Assembly (NCBI GenBank): GCA_019422065.1
Contig: JAHZEA010000004.1
Location: forward strand, 1-64,000
Direction: 5' to 3'
DNA: 64,000 nucleotides
From: Lachnospiraceae bacterium
GTDB lineage: Bacteria > Bacillota > Clostridia > Lachnospirales > Anaerotignaceae
Position 1 is the first letter of the stretch; each line of letters begins with the position of its first letter. The notes under the pieces are model-generated. The model was given only the letters and a program-made list of their open reading frames with translations. It searched no databases and was not told the origin of the DNA. Below are positions 24,760-33,862 of the stretch, one piece after another. The position numbers and the translations under genes are program-made.

Positions 24760-24979
24760 TGATGGGACGAGTAACATAAATAAACACTTTAAAGAGAATA
24801 ACGCCTTGGCTGGAAGCGTTTAAGTGCCTTTATGCGAAAACTACCCCGGAGTGACTCCAATCAAGTCCGCTTTGCAGCGTTAAAAGCTTTAATTAAGTGG
24901 TGCAGCACAATTAGGGTGGAACCGCGGGAATATACAGCTCTCGTCCCTTTTCTTACGAAAAGGAACGCGGGCTTTTTTT
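24760..24979 (+). promoter_or_regulatory. T-box leader sensing uncharged tRNA-Thr
   Basis: The leader has the order of a T-box. Stem I begins with GATGGGACGAGTAAC, has CATAAA/TTTATG and CACTT/AAGTG arms and an AGAG bulge. The T-box sequence AGGGTGGAACCGCGG starts at 24913. A competing terminator follows (GCTCTCGTCCCTTTTC / GAAAAGGAACGCGGGC plus seven T, about 24937-24979). The TGGA in the T-box should pair with the tRNA NCCA end, which implies a U discriminator. Thr codons ACT and ACC overlap at 24840-24845 near the expected specifier, but I could not fix the specifier loop by eye. Uncharged tRNA should favour antitermination and thrS expression. Confidence 0.93.
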
Positions 24980-25040
24980 ATTATAAAATCTAACAGACCT
25001 AAGTTTTAAGGCCTGAATAAAATAAGAAGGAGACTGGATT

Positions 25041-26945
25041 ATGATTAATGTAACTCTTAAAGACGGTGTTGTTAAAGAATTTGACAAACCTGTATCAGTT
25101 CTTGAAATAGCCGAAAGCATAAGTGCCGGACTTGCAAGAAATGCCTGTGCCGGTATTGTAGACGGCCAAACACAAGACCTTAGATTTGTAGTAGACAAAG
25201 ACGCTAAGGTGGAGATATGCACATTTGACGATGAAGAAGGCAAAAGAGCTTTCAGACATACAGCAAGCCATATTATGGCACAGGCTGTTAAAAGACTTTT
25301 CCCAGAAACAAAGCTTGCTATAGGCCCTGCTATTGCTGACGGTTTTTATTATGACTTTGACAGGGAAGTGCCTTTTACAGAAGATGACCTCAAACACATT
25401 GAGGAAGAAATGAAAAAAATAGTTAAAGAGGACCTTAAGCTTGAAAAGTTCGAGCTTCCAAGAGCAGAGGCTATTAAGTTTATGGAAGAAAAAGGCGAGC
25501 CATACAAGGTAGAGCTTATAAACGACCTTCCGGAGGACGCTGTAATTTCTTTCTACAAACAGGGCGATTATGTAGACCTTTGCGCTGGCCCTCATCTTAT
25601 GAGCACAAAGCCTGTTAAAGCATTTAAGCTTATGAGTGTTGCCGGTGCTTACTGGAGAGGAAACGAAAAGAACAAAATGCTTTCCAGAATTTACGGTACA
25701 GCTTATACAAAGGCTTCTGACCTTGACGCTTACCTTACAATGCTTGAAGAAGCTAAAAAACGTGACCACAGAAAATTAGGCAAAGAGCTTAAACTTTTTG
25801 CTCTCCTTGAGGAAGGCCCAGGCTTCCCATTCTTCCTTCCAAAGGGTATGATTGTTAAAAACACACTTATTGATTACTGGAGAGAAATACACAAAAAAGC
25901 AGGCTATGTAGAGGTTTCAACACCTATTATACTTAACAGACAGCTTTGGGAAAGAAGCGGTCACTGGGATCACTACAAAGAAAACATGTATACAACAGTA
26001 ATCGATGATGAGGATTACGCTATTAAACCTATGAACTGCCCAGGCGGTATGCTTGTTTATAAACAGGAACTCCATTCCTACAGAGACCTTCCTTTAAGAG
26101 TAGGCGAGCTTGGTATTGTTCACAGACATGAAAAGAGCGGCCAGCTTCATGGTCTTATGAGAGTTAGATGCTTTACACAGGACGATGCCCATATTTTCAT
26201 GACTCAGGACCAGATTAAAGACGAAATAAGCAAAGTTATAGGCCTTATAGACAGCGTTTACAAGCTTTTCGGCTTCAAATATCATGTTGAGCTTTCTACA
26301 AGACCAGAGGACAGCATGGGTTCAGATGAGGCTTGGGAGGCAGCTACAAACGGCCTTATAGGCGCTTTGGAAGCAAATAACATGCCTTATGTTGTAAACG
26401 AGGGCGACGGTGCTTTCTATGGTCCTAAGATTGACTTCCACCTTCAAGATTCTATTGGCAGAACATGGCAGTGTGGTACAATACAGCTTGATATGAACCT
26501 TCCTGAAAGATTTGACCTTACTTACACAGATAAAGACGGCACAAAGAAACGTCCTGTTATGATTCACCGTGTATGCTTCGGTTCAATCGAAAGATTTATA
26601 GGTATACTTATTGAGCATTATGCAGGTGCGCTTCCTACATGGCTTTCACCTGTACAGGTTAAGGTTCTTCCAATATCCGATAAGTTCGCTGATTATGCAG
26701 ACAGTGTAGCTGCTAAGCTTGACGAAGCCGGTGTTAGGGTTGAAACAGACCACAGAGCAGAAAAGATAGGCTTTAAGATTAGAGAAGCAAGAAACGAAAG
26801 AGTGCCTTACATGCTTGTTGTTGGTGAAAAAGATGTTGAGTCAAATGCTGTTTCTGTTCGTTCAAGAGAAAATGGCGAAGAAGGCCAGCAGAGCATTGAC
26901 GAGTTTATTGCAAGAATTACAAAAGAAATTAAAGAAAGAGCATAA
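25041..26945 (+). CDS. thrS: Threonyl-tRNA synthetase
   Basis: The 634-residue class II synthetase has the TGS domain (1-62), the editing domain with HTASHIMAQAVKRLF and the later DLCAGPHL zinc/editing segment, the catalytic core (about 240-530) and the anticodon-binding domain (about 535-634). In the core, the zinc-binding PMNCPGGM, motif 2 RVGELGIVHRHEKSGQLHGLMRVRCFTQDDAHIF and the late HRVCFGSIERFIGILIEHY are intact. Start ATG 25041 follows AGAAGGAGAC. Expression is controlled by the T-box leader directly upstream. Confidence 0.98.
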   Translation: MINVTLKDGVVKEFDKPVSVLEIAESISAGLARNACAGIVDGQTQDLRFVVDKDAKVEICTFDDEEGKRAFRHTASHIMAQAVKRLFPETKLAIGPAIADGFYYDFDREVPFTEDDLKHIEEEMKKIVKEDLKLEKFELPRAEAIKFMEEKGEPYKVELINDLPEDAVISFYKQGDYVDLCAGPHLMSTKPVKAFKLMSVAGAYWRGNEKNKMLSRIYGTAYTKASDLDAYLTMLEEAKKRDHRKLGKELKLFALLEEGPGFPFFLPKGMIVKNTLIDYWREIHKKAGYVEVSTPIILNRQLWERSGHWDHYKENMYTTVIDDEDYAIKPMNCPGGMLVYKQELHSYRDLPLRVGELGIVHRHEKSGQLHGLMRVRCFTQDDAHIFMTQDQIKDEISKVIGLIDSVYKLFGFKYHVELSTRPEDSMGSDEAWEAATNGLIGALEANNMPYVVNEGDGAFYGPKIDFHLQDSIGRTWQCGTIQLDMNLPERFDLTYTDKDGTKKRPVMIHRVCFGSIERFIGILIEHYAGALPTWLSPVQVKVLPISDKFADYADSVAAKLDEAGVRVETDHRAEKIGFKIREARNERVPYMLVVGEKDVESNAVSVRSRENGEEGQQSIDEFIARITKEIKERA

Positions 26946-26952
26946 AATAATA

Positions 26953-26983
26953 AAAGAACGGATACAAGATATCCGTTCTTTTT
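26953..26983 (+). terminator. Rho-independent terminator after thrS
   Basis: AAAGAACGGATA-caaga-TATCCGTTCTTT followed by T residues. Confidence 0.95.
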
Positions 26984-27048
26984 CTGTTTATTGTTTTGTT
27001 TAATGGTATTGGCATTAGCAAAAGATTTAATTGGGTTTAGATACTTGG

Positions 27049-27213
27049 TTAATACTTAATTTTACCAGAGCTGTAAAATTTTTTGGCAAGTTCCTCATAC
27101 AGTTCTTTTGTTTCGGCATCTGTTAAAGTCTGTACCGAGTCGGATATAATTTTTCTTTGAGCCGGAAGGGGAAGATTAAAAAATTCTTCTTCGGAATAAT
27201 TTGTTATATCCAA
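27049..27213 (-). CDS. Small 54-residue hypothetical protein, TTG start
   Basis: A TTG at 27213 (minus) lies 8 bases behind a strong Shine-Dalgarno, AAAGGAGGAA. The product begins MDITNYSEEEFFNLP and ends with a charged helix (TDAETKELYEELAKKFYSSGKIKY). It is acidic to neutral, with no signal peptide, membrane helix or cysteine. I do not recognise a family. It follows the 136-residue minus-strand gene, beyond that gene's terminator. The ribosome site and intact frame support a real gene; no promoter was clear. Confidence 0.6.
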   Translation of the reverse strand: MDITNYSEEEFFNLPLPAQRKIISDSVQTLTDAETKELYEELAKKFYSSGKIKY

Positions 27214-27302
27214 TTTAATTTCCTCCTTTATATTTTTATATATTTAGTATTTCAAATATTTAAAATATAAAGTTATGAAACGCTTTCCATTTTCAAAGCA
27301 AT

Positions 27303-27330
27303 AAAAAAAAACGGCTTTTAAGGCCGTTTT
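27303..27330 (-). terminator. Rho-independent terminator (minus strand)
   Basis: On the minus strand AAAACGGCC-ttaaaa-GCCGTTTT continues into a long T-run. It closes the gene ending at 27339. Confidence 0.88.
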
Positions 27331-27338
27331 ATGTTTAA

Positions 27339-27749
27339 TTACATTTTTTCAAGCTTAACATTTTTGGAAGAGCCATTTGCGTCAACACTAAATGAAACCT
27401 TGCCGGATAAACCGGAATTTACACTTCCTATGTTAAAGTCGTCTACTACAACGCGGTATTCATTTTCAGGCTCAAGCTCCATTGTAATTTGAATGTCGCC
27501 TAAACCTTCTATTGAAAATGAAACCAAAGATTTATTTTCAGTAAAATTATGTATAGCGCTGCCTGGAACGGACTCAAGAAGAAGTCTGCCATTTTTTTCA
27601 AGCCTTGTAATTTCGCTATATGTTTTCACATAATAAACATCACCATTAACATTAAAATCAGGCACTTTCTTTTTAGTGTCGGATGTATAATTGCCAAAAC
27701 TAAGAGTGCCGTTATCTTCTAAACGAATTAACTCATCAACAACTGCCAT
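27339..27749 (-). CDS. Conserved clostridial protein of unknown function
   Basis: The 136-residue protein begins MAVVDELIRLEDNGTLSFGNY, then DFNVNGDVYYVKTYSEITRLEKNG, and ends with a beta-rich half (ITMELEPENEYRVVVDDFNIG). I recall similar short clostridial proteins that databases sometimes label endosialidase; nothing in this sequence supports a sialidase activity, so I leave the function open. No signal peptide or membrane segment is seen; it is probably cytosolic and mostly beta sheet. Start ATG 27749 (minus) has TAGGAGGG upstream. It is divergent from radA. Confidence 0.75.
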   Translation of the reverse strand: MAVVDELIRLEDNGTLSFGNYTSDTKKKVPDFNVNGDVYYVKTYSEITRLEKNGRLLLESVPGSAIHNFTENKSLVSFSIEGLGDIQITMELEPENEYRVVVDDFNIGSVNSGLSGKVSFSVDANGSSKNVKLEKM

Positions 27750-27912
27750 TTTAAACTACCCTCCTAATAATTATAATACAATGCCGGTTGGACGGTTTAG
27801 TATTCATAAATTATTATACCAACTTAAAATCAATTTGTATATAAGCAAAATGTTAATAAAGTGTTTACTTTTATGTTTTAATAAAATTTTCATAAGTAAA
27901 TAGGTCTGAATA

Positions 27913-27942
27913 TTGACAGCTGTTTTATTAAATTGATATATT
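27913..27942 (+). promoter_or_regulatory. radA: Sigma-A promoter of radA
   Basis: TTGACA (27913-27918), 18 bases, TATATT (27937-27942) with an extended TGA. It covers an upstream in-frame TTG at 27933, which argues against that codon as the radA start. Confidence 0.7.
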
Positions 27943-27977
27943 ACCATAAAGGAATTTTAATTAAGGTGGTTTTTAAA

Positions 27978-29366
27978 ATGAAAGAAAAAACCGTTTATGT
28001 CTGCTCATCATGCGGCACTGTTTCGCCTAAATGGATGGGTATGTGCCCTAAATGCGGGGAGTATAATACATTTACAGAAGAAACCGTTCGCGAAGAAACT
28101 AAAAAAGGCTCAAAAAGCGATAAGAACAGAAAACAGGCAAGAGTTCTGCGCCTTAAAACTGCTCAAAGCGGTGAAGGTGAAAGGATTGTAACTGGTATAA
28201 GCGAGTTTGACCGTGTTGTAGGCGGCGGACTTGTAAAAGATTCGGTAACTATTTTAACATCGCCACCGGGCGGCGGAAAAAGCACTCTTGCCTTAACAAT
28301 ATCAAATGCTGCTGCAAAATTAGGCCTTAATGTGCTTTATGCCTCCGGTGAGGAGAGCGAAAGCCAGATTAAAAGCCGTGCCGACAGAATTTTAAATGAC
28401 ATACACTCCAATGTATGGCTTATGGCCGATAACAGCATGGATAATGTAATTACTGCGGCGGATAAAACAAATGCTGATTTAGTAATTGTAGATAGTATAC
28501 AAACATTTGCACTTTCAGAATTTCTGCCTGCCAGAGCCGGAAATCCTACCCAGACTATGGAGTGTGCCGGGGAACTGGTTAGAATTGCTAAAGGCGGGGT
28601 TAAACCGGTTGCAGTAATTATTATAGGCCAGATGAACAAAAGCGATGAGCTTGCCGGCTTAAGAAGTTTGGAGCACTTGGCGGATACTGTTTTAATTATA
28701 GACGGAAACAACGAAGATGAGCTTAGAAGCATTATGGCTACCAAAAACAGATTTGGAAGCACAGGAGAAATGGGATTTTTCTCTATGACTGAAGAAGGCC
28801 TTATGTCTATAGATAATCCTTCTGAATTTTTTGTAACTTCAAGAAACGATAACGAGTTAGTAAGCGGAAGCGCCATAACAGTAGTTCGTGAAGGCTCACG
28901 GCCTATTATTGTTGAGGTTGAAAGCCTTGTTTCCCGTTCTTTTACGCCGTATCCTCAAAGAATAGGTGAGTCTTTAAAAAGGGAACAGCTTAATACTTTG
29001 ATATCTATACTTGAAGAAAGATGTGCCGTAAATTTATTTGACAAAAATGTTGTTGTTAAAGCAGTTGGAGGCCTTAAACTAAGAGAGCCAGCATCTAACA
29101 TGGCAATTTTAATAAGCATTGCCTCGTCTTTTTATAATAAACCGGTTAAAAGCACAACGGCTTTTATAGGTGATGTGGGTCTTACAGGTGAGATTAAAAA
29201 AGTTCCTTCAACTGAGCTTCGTATAAAAGAATTAAACCGAATGGGATTTAAAAAGGTTTATATTTCACAAGAGGCTTTTAGAAATTTGAAAAATATTGAC
29301 AAACTTAGTATTGAAATTTGCCCTAAAAAGTATATTAGAGAGGTTATTTCGGAAGTTTTTGGATAA
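27978..29366 (+). CDS. radA: DNA repair protein RadA
   Basis: The 462-residue RecA-like ATPase helps process recombination intermediates by branch migration. The C4 zinc finger uses C9, C12, C23 and C26. The RecA-like core has the Walker A loop SPPGGGKST, where many homologues have a GDPGIGKST-like loop; the essential GKST end is intact. The RadA-specific KNRFG motif (ATKNRFGSTGEMGFF) follows, then a C-terminal Lon-protease-like domain. ATG 27978 is preceded by AAGGTGG. Confidence 0.96.
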   Translation: MKEKTVYVCSSCGTVSPKWMGMCPKCGEYNTFTEETVREETKKGSKSDKNRKQARVLRLKTAQSGEGERIVTGISEFDRVVGGGLVKDSVTILTSPPGGGKSTLALTISNAAAKLGLNVLYASGEESESQIKSRADRILNDIHSNVWLMADNSMDNVITAADKTNADLVIVDSIQTFALSEFLPARAGNPTQTMECAGELVRIAKGGVKPVAVIIIGQMNKSDELAGLRSLEHLADTVLIIDGNNEDELRSIMATKNRFGSTGEMGFFSMTEEGLMSIDNPSEFFVTSRNDNELVSGSAITVVREGSRPIIVEVESLVSRSFTPYPQRIGESLKREQLNTLISILEERCAVNLFDKNVVVKAVGGLKLREPASNMAILISIASSFYNKPVKSTTAFIGDVGLTGEIKKVPSTELRIKELNRMGFKKVYISQEAFRNLKNIDKLSIEICPKKYIREVISEVFG

Positions 29367-29417
29367 AAAGACTATTAGCTATAAGTAATACTTATGGAAG
29401 GTGTAAATAAAATATAG

Positions 29418-29446
29418 TTTACTAATGTGTATACATATATTATAAT
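29418..29446 (+). promoter_or_regulatory. pyc: Sigma-A promoter of pyc
   Basis: TTTACT (29418-29423), 17 bases, TATAAT (29441-29446). Confidence 0.65.
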
Positions 29447-29508
29447 ACTTACATCGGGTTTGAAGTTTACAATTAGTATAGTACATAAAACATTCTGGAG
29501 GGATTAGA

Positions 29509-32500
29509 ATGGAGAATATAAAAATTAGGAACTTTAAAAGAGTTCTTGTGGCAAACCGCGGCGAGATTGCCATTAGGGTTTACAGGGCTCTTAATGAGTT
29601 GGATATTCAAACAATAGGCATTTACTCAAAAGAGGACAAATATTCTCTTTTCAGAACAAAAGCTGATGAGTCTTATGAGCTTGACAGAAAAAAAGGCGCT
29701 ATTGAAGCATACCTTGATATTCCTGGCATTATTAAAATAGCTAAGGAAAAAGGTGCTGACGCTATTCATCCGGGCTATGGATTTTTGTCTGAAAATTCAG
29801 ACTTTGCTCAGGCCTGCGCTGATAACGGCATAGTATTTATTGGCCCTGATAAAGCAAGCATGGACGCCATGGGCGATAAAATCTCATCCAAAAAAATGGC
29901 TATTGAATGTAATGTGCCTATTATACCGGGTGTTGACCATGCCTTAACAAGCGAGGAAGAAGCTATTGCTGTAGCTGATAAAATCGGTTATCCTGTAATG
30001 CTTAAAGCCTCAAACGGCGGCGGCGGACGCGGTATGAGAATTGTAAACAGGAAAGAAGATATGCCGAAAGAGTACAACGAAGCAAGGACAGAGTCTAAAA
30101 AAGCTTTCGGCAGTGAGCAAATATTTATTGAAAAATACCTTAGAGCGCCAAAGCATGTAGAGGTACAGGTTTTAGGCGACCAGTATGGAAATATAGTACA
30201 TCTTTTCGACAGGGACTGCTCTGTTCAGAGAAGACATCAAAAAGTAGTTGAGTATGCTCCGGCTTTCACAATTAGGCAGGATGTACGTGAAAGAATGTTT
30301 GCTGATGCAGTAAGACTTGCTAAGCATGTAGGATATAAAAATGCCGGTACACTTGAGTTCCTTGTTGACGCTGACCAGAACTACTATTTTATAGAAATGA
30401 ACCCTCGTATACAGGTAGAGCATACTGTAACAGAGATGGTTACAAACATAGATATAGTAAGAAGCCAGATACTTATTGCTGAAGGTTATCCTTTAAATTC
30501 AGAAGAAATTAACATTAAATCACAGGAAGATGTTGTATGCAACGGCTTTGCTATTCAGGCAAGGGTTACAACAGAGGACCCTGCAAATAACTTCCTTCCT
30601 GATACAGGTAAATTAGCTGTTTACCGTTCAGGCGCCGGAAACGGTATTCGTCTTGATGGTGGTACAGCATATACAGGCGCTGAAATTACACCTTATTACG
30701 ACAGCCTTCTTGTTAAAATTATATCTCACGACAGAAACTTTGCTACAGCCGCAAACAAGGCTATAAGAGCTTTAAGAGAAACTCGTGTAAGAGGTGTAAA
30801 AACAAATATTCCATTCCTTATAAATGTTCTTAAGAATGAAACATTTGTTAAAGGAGCTTGCACAACTACATTTATTGAGGAAACACCAAGCCTTTTTGAA
30901 ATAGAGTTAAGCAAAGACAGAGCTACTAAGATTGCTGAGTTTATAGGCAACAGAATGGTAAACGAAATGCAGGGCGAAAAGCCAGACTTTACAAATGTTC
31001 CTGCTCCTAAGCTTTTTGAAACAGGTGCGTTTACAGGCTCAAGGGATGAATTTTTAAAACTTGGCGCTAAAGAATTTACACAAAAGATACTTGGCGAAAA
31101 ACGTCTTTTTATTACTGATACTTCAATGCGTGATGCACACCAGTCACTTATGGCAACACGTATGAGAACAATAGACCTTGTTAAGGTAGCGCCTCTTACT
31201 AACCAAGTTATGAGAAACGCATTTTCTGTTGAGGCATGGGGTGGTGCTACATTTGACGTAGCTTACAGATTCCTTAACGAGTCACCATGGATTAGACTTC
31301 AGGATTTAAGAGAAAGAATGCCTAATACTCTTATTCAGATGCTTTTAAGAGCAGCAAACGCAGTAGGCTACAGCAACTATCCGGATAACGTAGTTAAAGA
31401 GTTTATTAAAGAAGCTGCTGAAAGAGGCGTTGATGTATTTAGAATTTTCGACAGCCTTAACTGGATGGAAAACATGAAACTTCCTGTTGAGGAAGCACTT
31501 AAAACAGGTAAAATTGTAGAAGGTGCTATTTGCTACACAGGTGATATACTTAATCCAAACGAGAAGAAATATACAGTTGAGTATTATGTTAAAAAGGCTA
31601 AAGAACTTGAAGCTATGGGCTGCCATATATTCGCTATTAAGGATATGGCCGGACTTCTTAAACCATATGCCGCAAAAGAACTTTTTACGGCTCTTAAGTC
31701 AGAACTTAAGATACCTGTTCACCTTCATACACATGATTCAACAGGCAACGGCGTAAGCACAATACTTATGGCTGCTGAAGCCGGTGTTGATATTGCCGAT
31801 GCAGCTATTGAGGCAATGTCAAGCCTTACAAGCCAGCCATCAATGAACTCTATTGTTGAGGCTCTTAAAGGAACTGAAAGAGATACACTTTTAGACAGCA
31901 CAGAGCTTGCAAGACTTAGCAAATATTACGCTGATGTAAGAAAAGTATACTACAGCTTTGAAAGCAACCTTAAAACACCTAATACTGAAATTTACAGATA
32001 CGAAATTCCTGGCGGTCAGTATTCAAACCTTCTTGCTCAGGTTAAATCTATGGGCGGAAGCGATGAGGACTTTGAAGAGATTAAAAAGCTTTACAAACAG
32101 GCAAATGAGCTTTTCGGCAACATTATAAAAGTTACTCCTACAGCTAAAATTGTAGGTGATATGGCTATATTCATGTTCCAAAACAAGCTTAACGCCGAAA
32201 CAATATTTACAGAAGGAAAAGACCTTTCTTACCCAGACTCTGTAATTGAGTACTTTATGGGTATGGTAGGCCAGCCTGACGGCGGTTTCCCAGAGGAGCT
32301 TCAGAAAATAGTGCTTAAAGATAAAAAGCCTCTTACAGAAAGAGCTGGCAAGAGCCTTGAGCCTGCTAACTTTGAGGAAATCGAAAAGCATATACTTCAG
32401 CACTTGCCAAGAAACCTTGTAGAAAAGAAACATCTTATAAGCTATGCTCTTTATCCAAAGGTATTTGATGACTTCTGCAAACACCTTGAGTATTATAACG

Positions 32501-32973
32501 ATGTATCAAGACTTGAAAGCCATGTTTTCTTCTACGGACTTAAAAAAGGCGAAGAAACAATGCTTAAACTTGGCGAAGGCAAGAACCTTATTATTAAGTT
32601 TAACGAAATGAGTGAGCCAAACGCTGAGGGTGTAAGAACACTTTCATTTGAGATTAACGGTGTAACACGTGATGTAACTGTAGTTGATAAGAAAGTTGAA
32701 GAAACAGTTGATAAACACCCTAAAGCTGATAAAACTAACCAGCTTCATGTTGGTTCACCTATACCGGGAACAATAGGAAAGATACTTGTTAAAGCTGGCG
32801 ACCATATTGAAAAGAACAGTCTCCTTCTTACAGTAGAGGCTATGAAGATGGAAACATCTATACTTTCAACATTTGCTGGTACTGTAAAAGAAGTACTTGT
32901 AAAAGAAGGCGAGAAAGTACAGCCTGATGACCTTCTTATAGTATTTGACTCAATGGATAAAGCCGCTGAGTAA
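29509..32973 (+). CDS. pyc: Pyruvate carboxylase
   Basis: The 1154-residue biotin enzyme carboxylates pyruvate to oxaloacetate with ATP and bicarbonate. Domains in order: biotin carboxylase (about 10-460, with the ATP-grasp loop KASNGGGGRGMR and FIEMNPRIQVEHTVTE), carboxyltransferase TIM barrel (about 535-830, starting DTSMRDAHQSLMATRMRT, with the metal site HLHTHDSTGNG), the PYC_OADA tetramerisation region, and the biotinyl domain (about 1080-1150) with biotin on K1113 in EAMKMET. Full length as a single chain. Start ATG 29509 follows CTGGAGGGA. It forms a single-gene unit and should feed oxaloacetate from glycolysis. Confidence 0.98.
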   Translation: MENIKIRNFKRVLVANRGEIAIRVYRALNELDIQTIGIYSKEDKYSLFRTKADESYELDRKKGAIEAYLDIPGIIKIAKEKGADAIHPGYGFLSENSDFAQACADNGIVFIGPDKASMDAMGDKISSKKMAIECNVPIIPGVDHALTSEEEAIAVADKIGYPVMLKASNGGGGRGMRIVNRKEDMPKEYNEARTESKKAFGSEQIFIEKYLRAPKHVEVQVLGDQYGNIVHLFDRDCSVQRRHQKVVEYAPAFTIRQDVRERMFADAVRLAKHVGYKNAGTLEFLVDADQNYYFIEMNPRIQVEHTVTEMVTNIDIVRSQILIAEGYPLNSEEINIKSQEDVVCNGFAIQARVTTEDPANNFLPDTGKLAVYRSGAGNGIRLDGGTAYTGAEITPYYDSLLVKIISHDRNFATAANKAIRALRETRVRGVKTNIPFLINVLKNETFVKGACTTTFIEETPSLFEIELSKDRATKIAEFIGNRMVNEMQGEKPDFTNVPAPKLFETGAFTGSRDEFLKLGAKEFTQKILGEKRLFITDTSMRDAHQSLMATRMRTIDLVKVAPLTNQVMRNAFSVEAWGGATFDVAYRFLNESPWIRLQDLRERMPNTLIQMLLRAANAVGYSNYPDNVVKEFIKEAAERGVDVFRIFDSLNWMENMKLPVEEALKTGKIVEGAICYTGDILNPNEKKYTVEYYVKKAKELEAMGCHIFAIKDMAGLLKPYAAKELFTALKSELKIPVHLHTHDSTGNGVSTILMAAEAGVDIADAAIEAMSSLTSQPSMNSIVEALKGTERDTLLDSTELARLSKYYADVRKVYYSFESNLKTPNTEIYRYEIPGGQYSNLLAQVKSMGGSDEDFEEIKKLYKQANELFGNIIKVTPTAKIVGDMAIFMFQNKLNAETIFTEGKDLSYPDSVIEYFMGMVGQPDGGFPEELQKIVLKDKKPLTERAGKSLEPANFEEIEKHILQHLPRNLVEKKHLISYALYPKVFDDFCKHLEYYNDVSRLESHVFFYGLKKGEETMLKLGEGKNLIIKFNEMSEPNAEGVRTLSFEINGVTRDVTVVDKKVEETVDKHPKADKTNQLHVGSPIPGTIGKILVKAGDHIEKNSLLLTVEAMKMETSILSTFAGTVKEVLVKEGEKVQPDDLLIVFDSMDKAAE

Positions 32974-32988
32974 TTAAAAATAATAATT

Positions 32989-33022
32989 AAAACGGATAAA
33001 CTCTAGGGGTTTATCCGTTTTT
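32989..33022 (+). terminator. Rho-independent terminator after pyc
   Basis: AAAACGGATAAAC pairs with GTTTATCCGTTTT around TCTAGGG and ends in T residues. Confidence 0.95.
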
Positions 33023-33076
33023 GTTTTTATGCTAAAATCTTTAAATAAAAACAACTACACTTTATGGGGTGGAAAT

Positions 33077-33661
33077 ATGGCAAAAAAGAACTCAAGAAAT
33101 ACAAAAGGACGAATAATATCAGCGGCATGGGAACTGTTTTATGAGCAGGGATATGACGATACAACAGTGGAAGAAATAATTGATAAATCACAAACGTCAA
33201 AAGGTTCTTTCTATCATTATTTTGAGGGAAAAGACGCACTTTTAAGCTCCCTTTCAATACTTTTTGATGAAAAATATCAGGAGCTTATGGAAGTAATGGA
33301 CAAGGATATGGACAGCTTTGAAAAGCTTATGTACTTAAACAGAGAACTTTTTAAAATGATAGACAACAGCATTTCACTTGACCTTTTGGCAAGGCTTTAT
33401 TCTTCTCAGCTTGTTACAAAGGGTGAAAAGCACTTAATGGACCACAACAGGATATATTTTAAAGTTTTAAGGCAGATAGTCCTTGAAGGTCAGCAAAGAG
33501 GTCAGATAAGAGATGACATAACAGTTAACGAAATTGTTAAGGTATATGCCATGTGTGAGAGGGCTTTTTTATATGACTGGTGTATATGCAGCGGCGAGTA
33601 TTCACTTTTGCAGTATTCCGAAAAGATATTTCCAATGCTTTTTGGTAAATTTAGAGCATAG
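33077..33661 (+). CDS. TetR-family transcriptional regulator
   Basis: The 194-residue regulator has an N-terminal helix-turn-helix: GRIISAAWELFYEQGYDDTTVEEIIDKSQTSKGSFYHYF reads as a typical TetR domain. The divergent C-terminal ligand domain does not reveal the effector. ATG 33077 follows GGGGTGG; an earlier ATG at 33029 lacks a ribosome site and lies just past the pyc terminator. The next gene in the same direction is a Na+/solute symporter, with a 32-bp palindrome between them that could be its operator. Confidence 0.9.
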   Translation: MAKKNSRNTKGRIISAAWELFYEQGYDDTTVEEIIDKSQTSKGSFYHYFEGKDALLSSLSILFDEKYQELMEVMDKDMDSFEKLMYLNRELFKMIDNSISLDLLARLYSSQLVTKGEKHLMDHNRIYFKVLRQIVLEGQQRGQIRDDITVNEIVKVYAMCERAFLYDWCICSGEYSLLQYSEKIFPMLFGKFRA

Positions 33662-33754
33662 TATTAATTTTAATACGAAAAAATATCTAGTAAATATTTC
33701 AAAAATAGTATTGTAATTATTGCTTAAAATTCAACAAAAAATTATAAAATTAAA

Positions 33755-33786
33755 AATTAAGTATAGAATATAGTCTATACTTAATT
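33755..33786 (+). promoter_or_regulatory. 32-bp perfect palindrome, candidate TetR operator
   Basis: Two 13-base arms, AATTAAGTATAGA and TCTATACTTAATT, flank the 6-base centre ATATAG. The element ends 5 bases before the -35 box of the symporter promoter. It has no T-run, so a terminator is unlikely. Binding by the adjacent TetR protein is inference. Confidence 0.6.
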
Positions 33787-33791
33787 CTGTG

Positions 33792-33820
33792 TTTCAGTCT
33801 AATTTAATATATGGTATAAT
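33792..33820 (+). promoter_or_regulatory. Sigma-A promoter of the symporter gene
   Basis: TTTCAG (33792-33797), 17 bases, TATAAT (33815-33820) with an extended TGG. Confidence 0.72.
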
Positions 33821-33862
33821 GCAGATAATTTTACAAATTTTAACTTAGAGGGGTAATAAAAA

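Noticed and set aside
25095..25769. Long minus-strand ORF (224 codons) opposite thrS
   Set aside because: It is antisense to a fully conserved gene, lacks a ribosome site and its composition follows the codon pattern of thrS.
27933..27977. Upstream TTG start for radA
   Set aside because: It lies inside the promoter and would add residues before the zinc finger that homologues lack.
32023..32484. 153-codon minus-strand ORF opposite pyc
   Set aside because: Shadow of the pyruvate carboxylase frame; no start signal and a Cys/Phe/Lys-rich composition expected from reversed codons.
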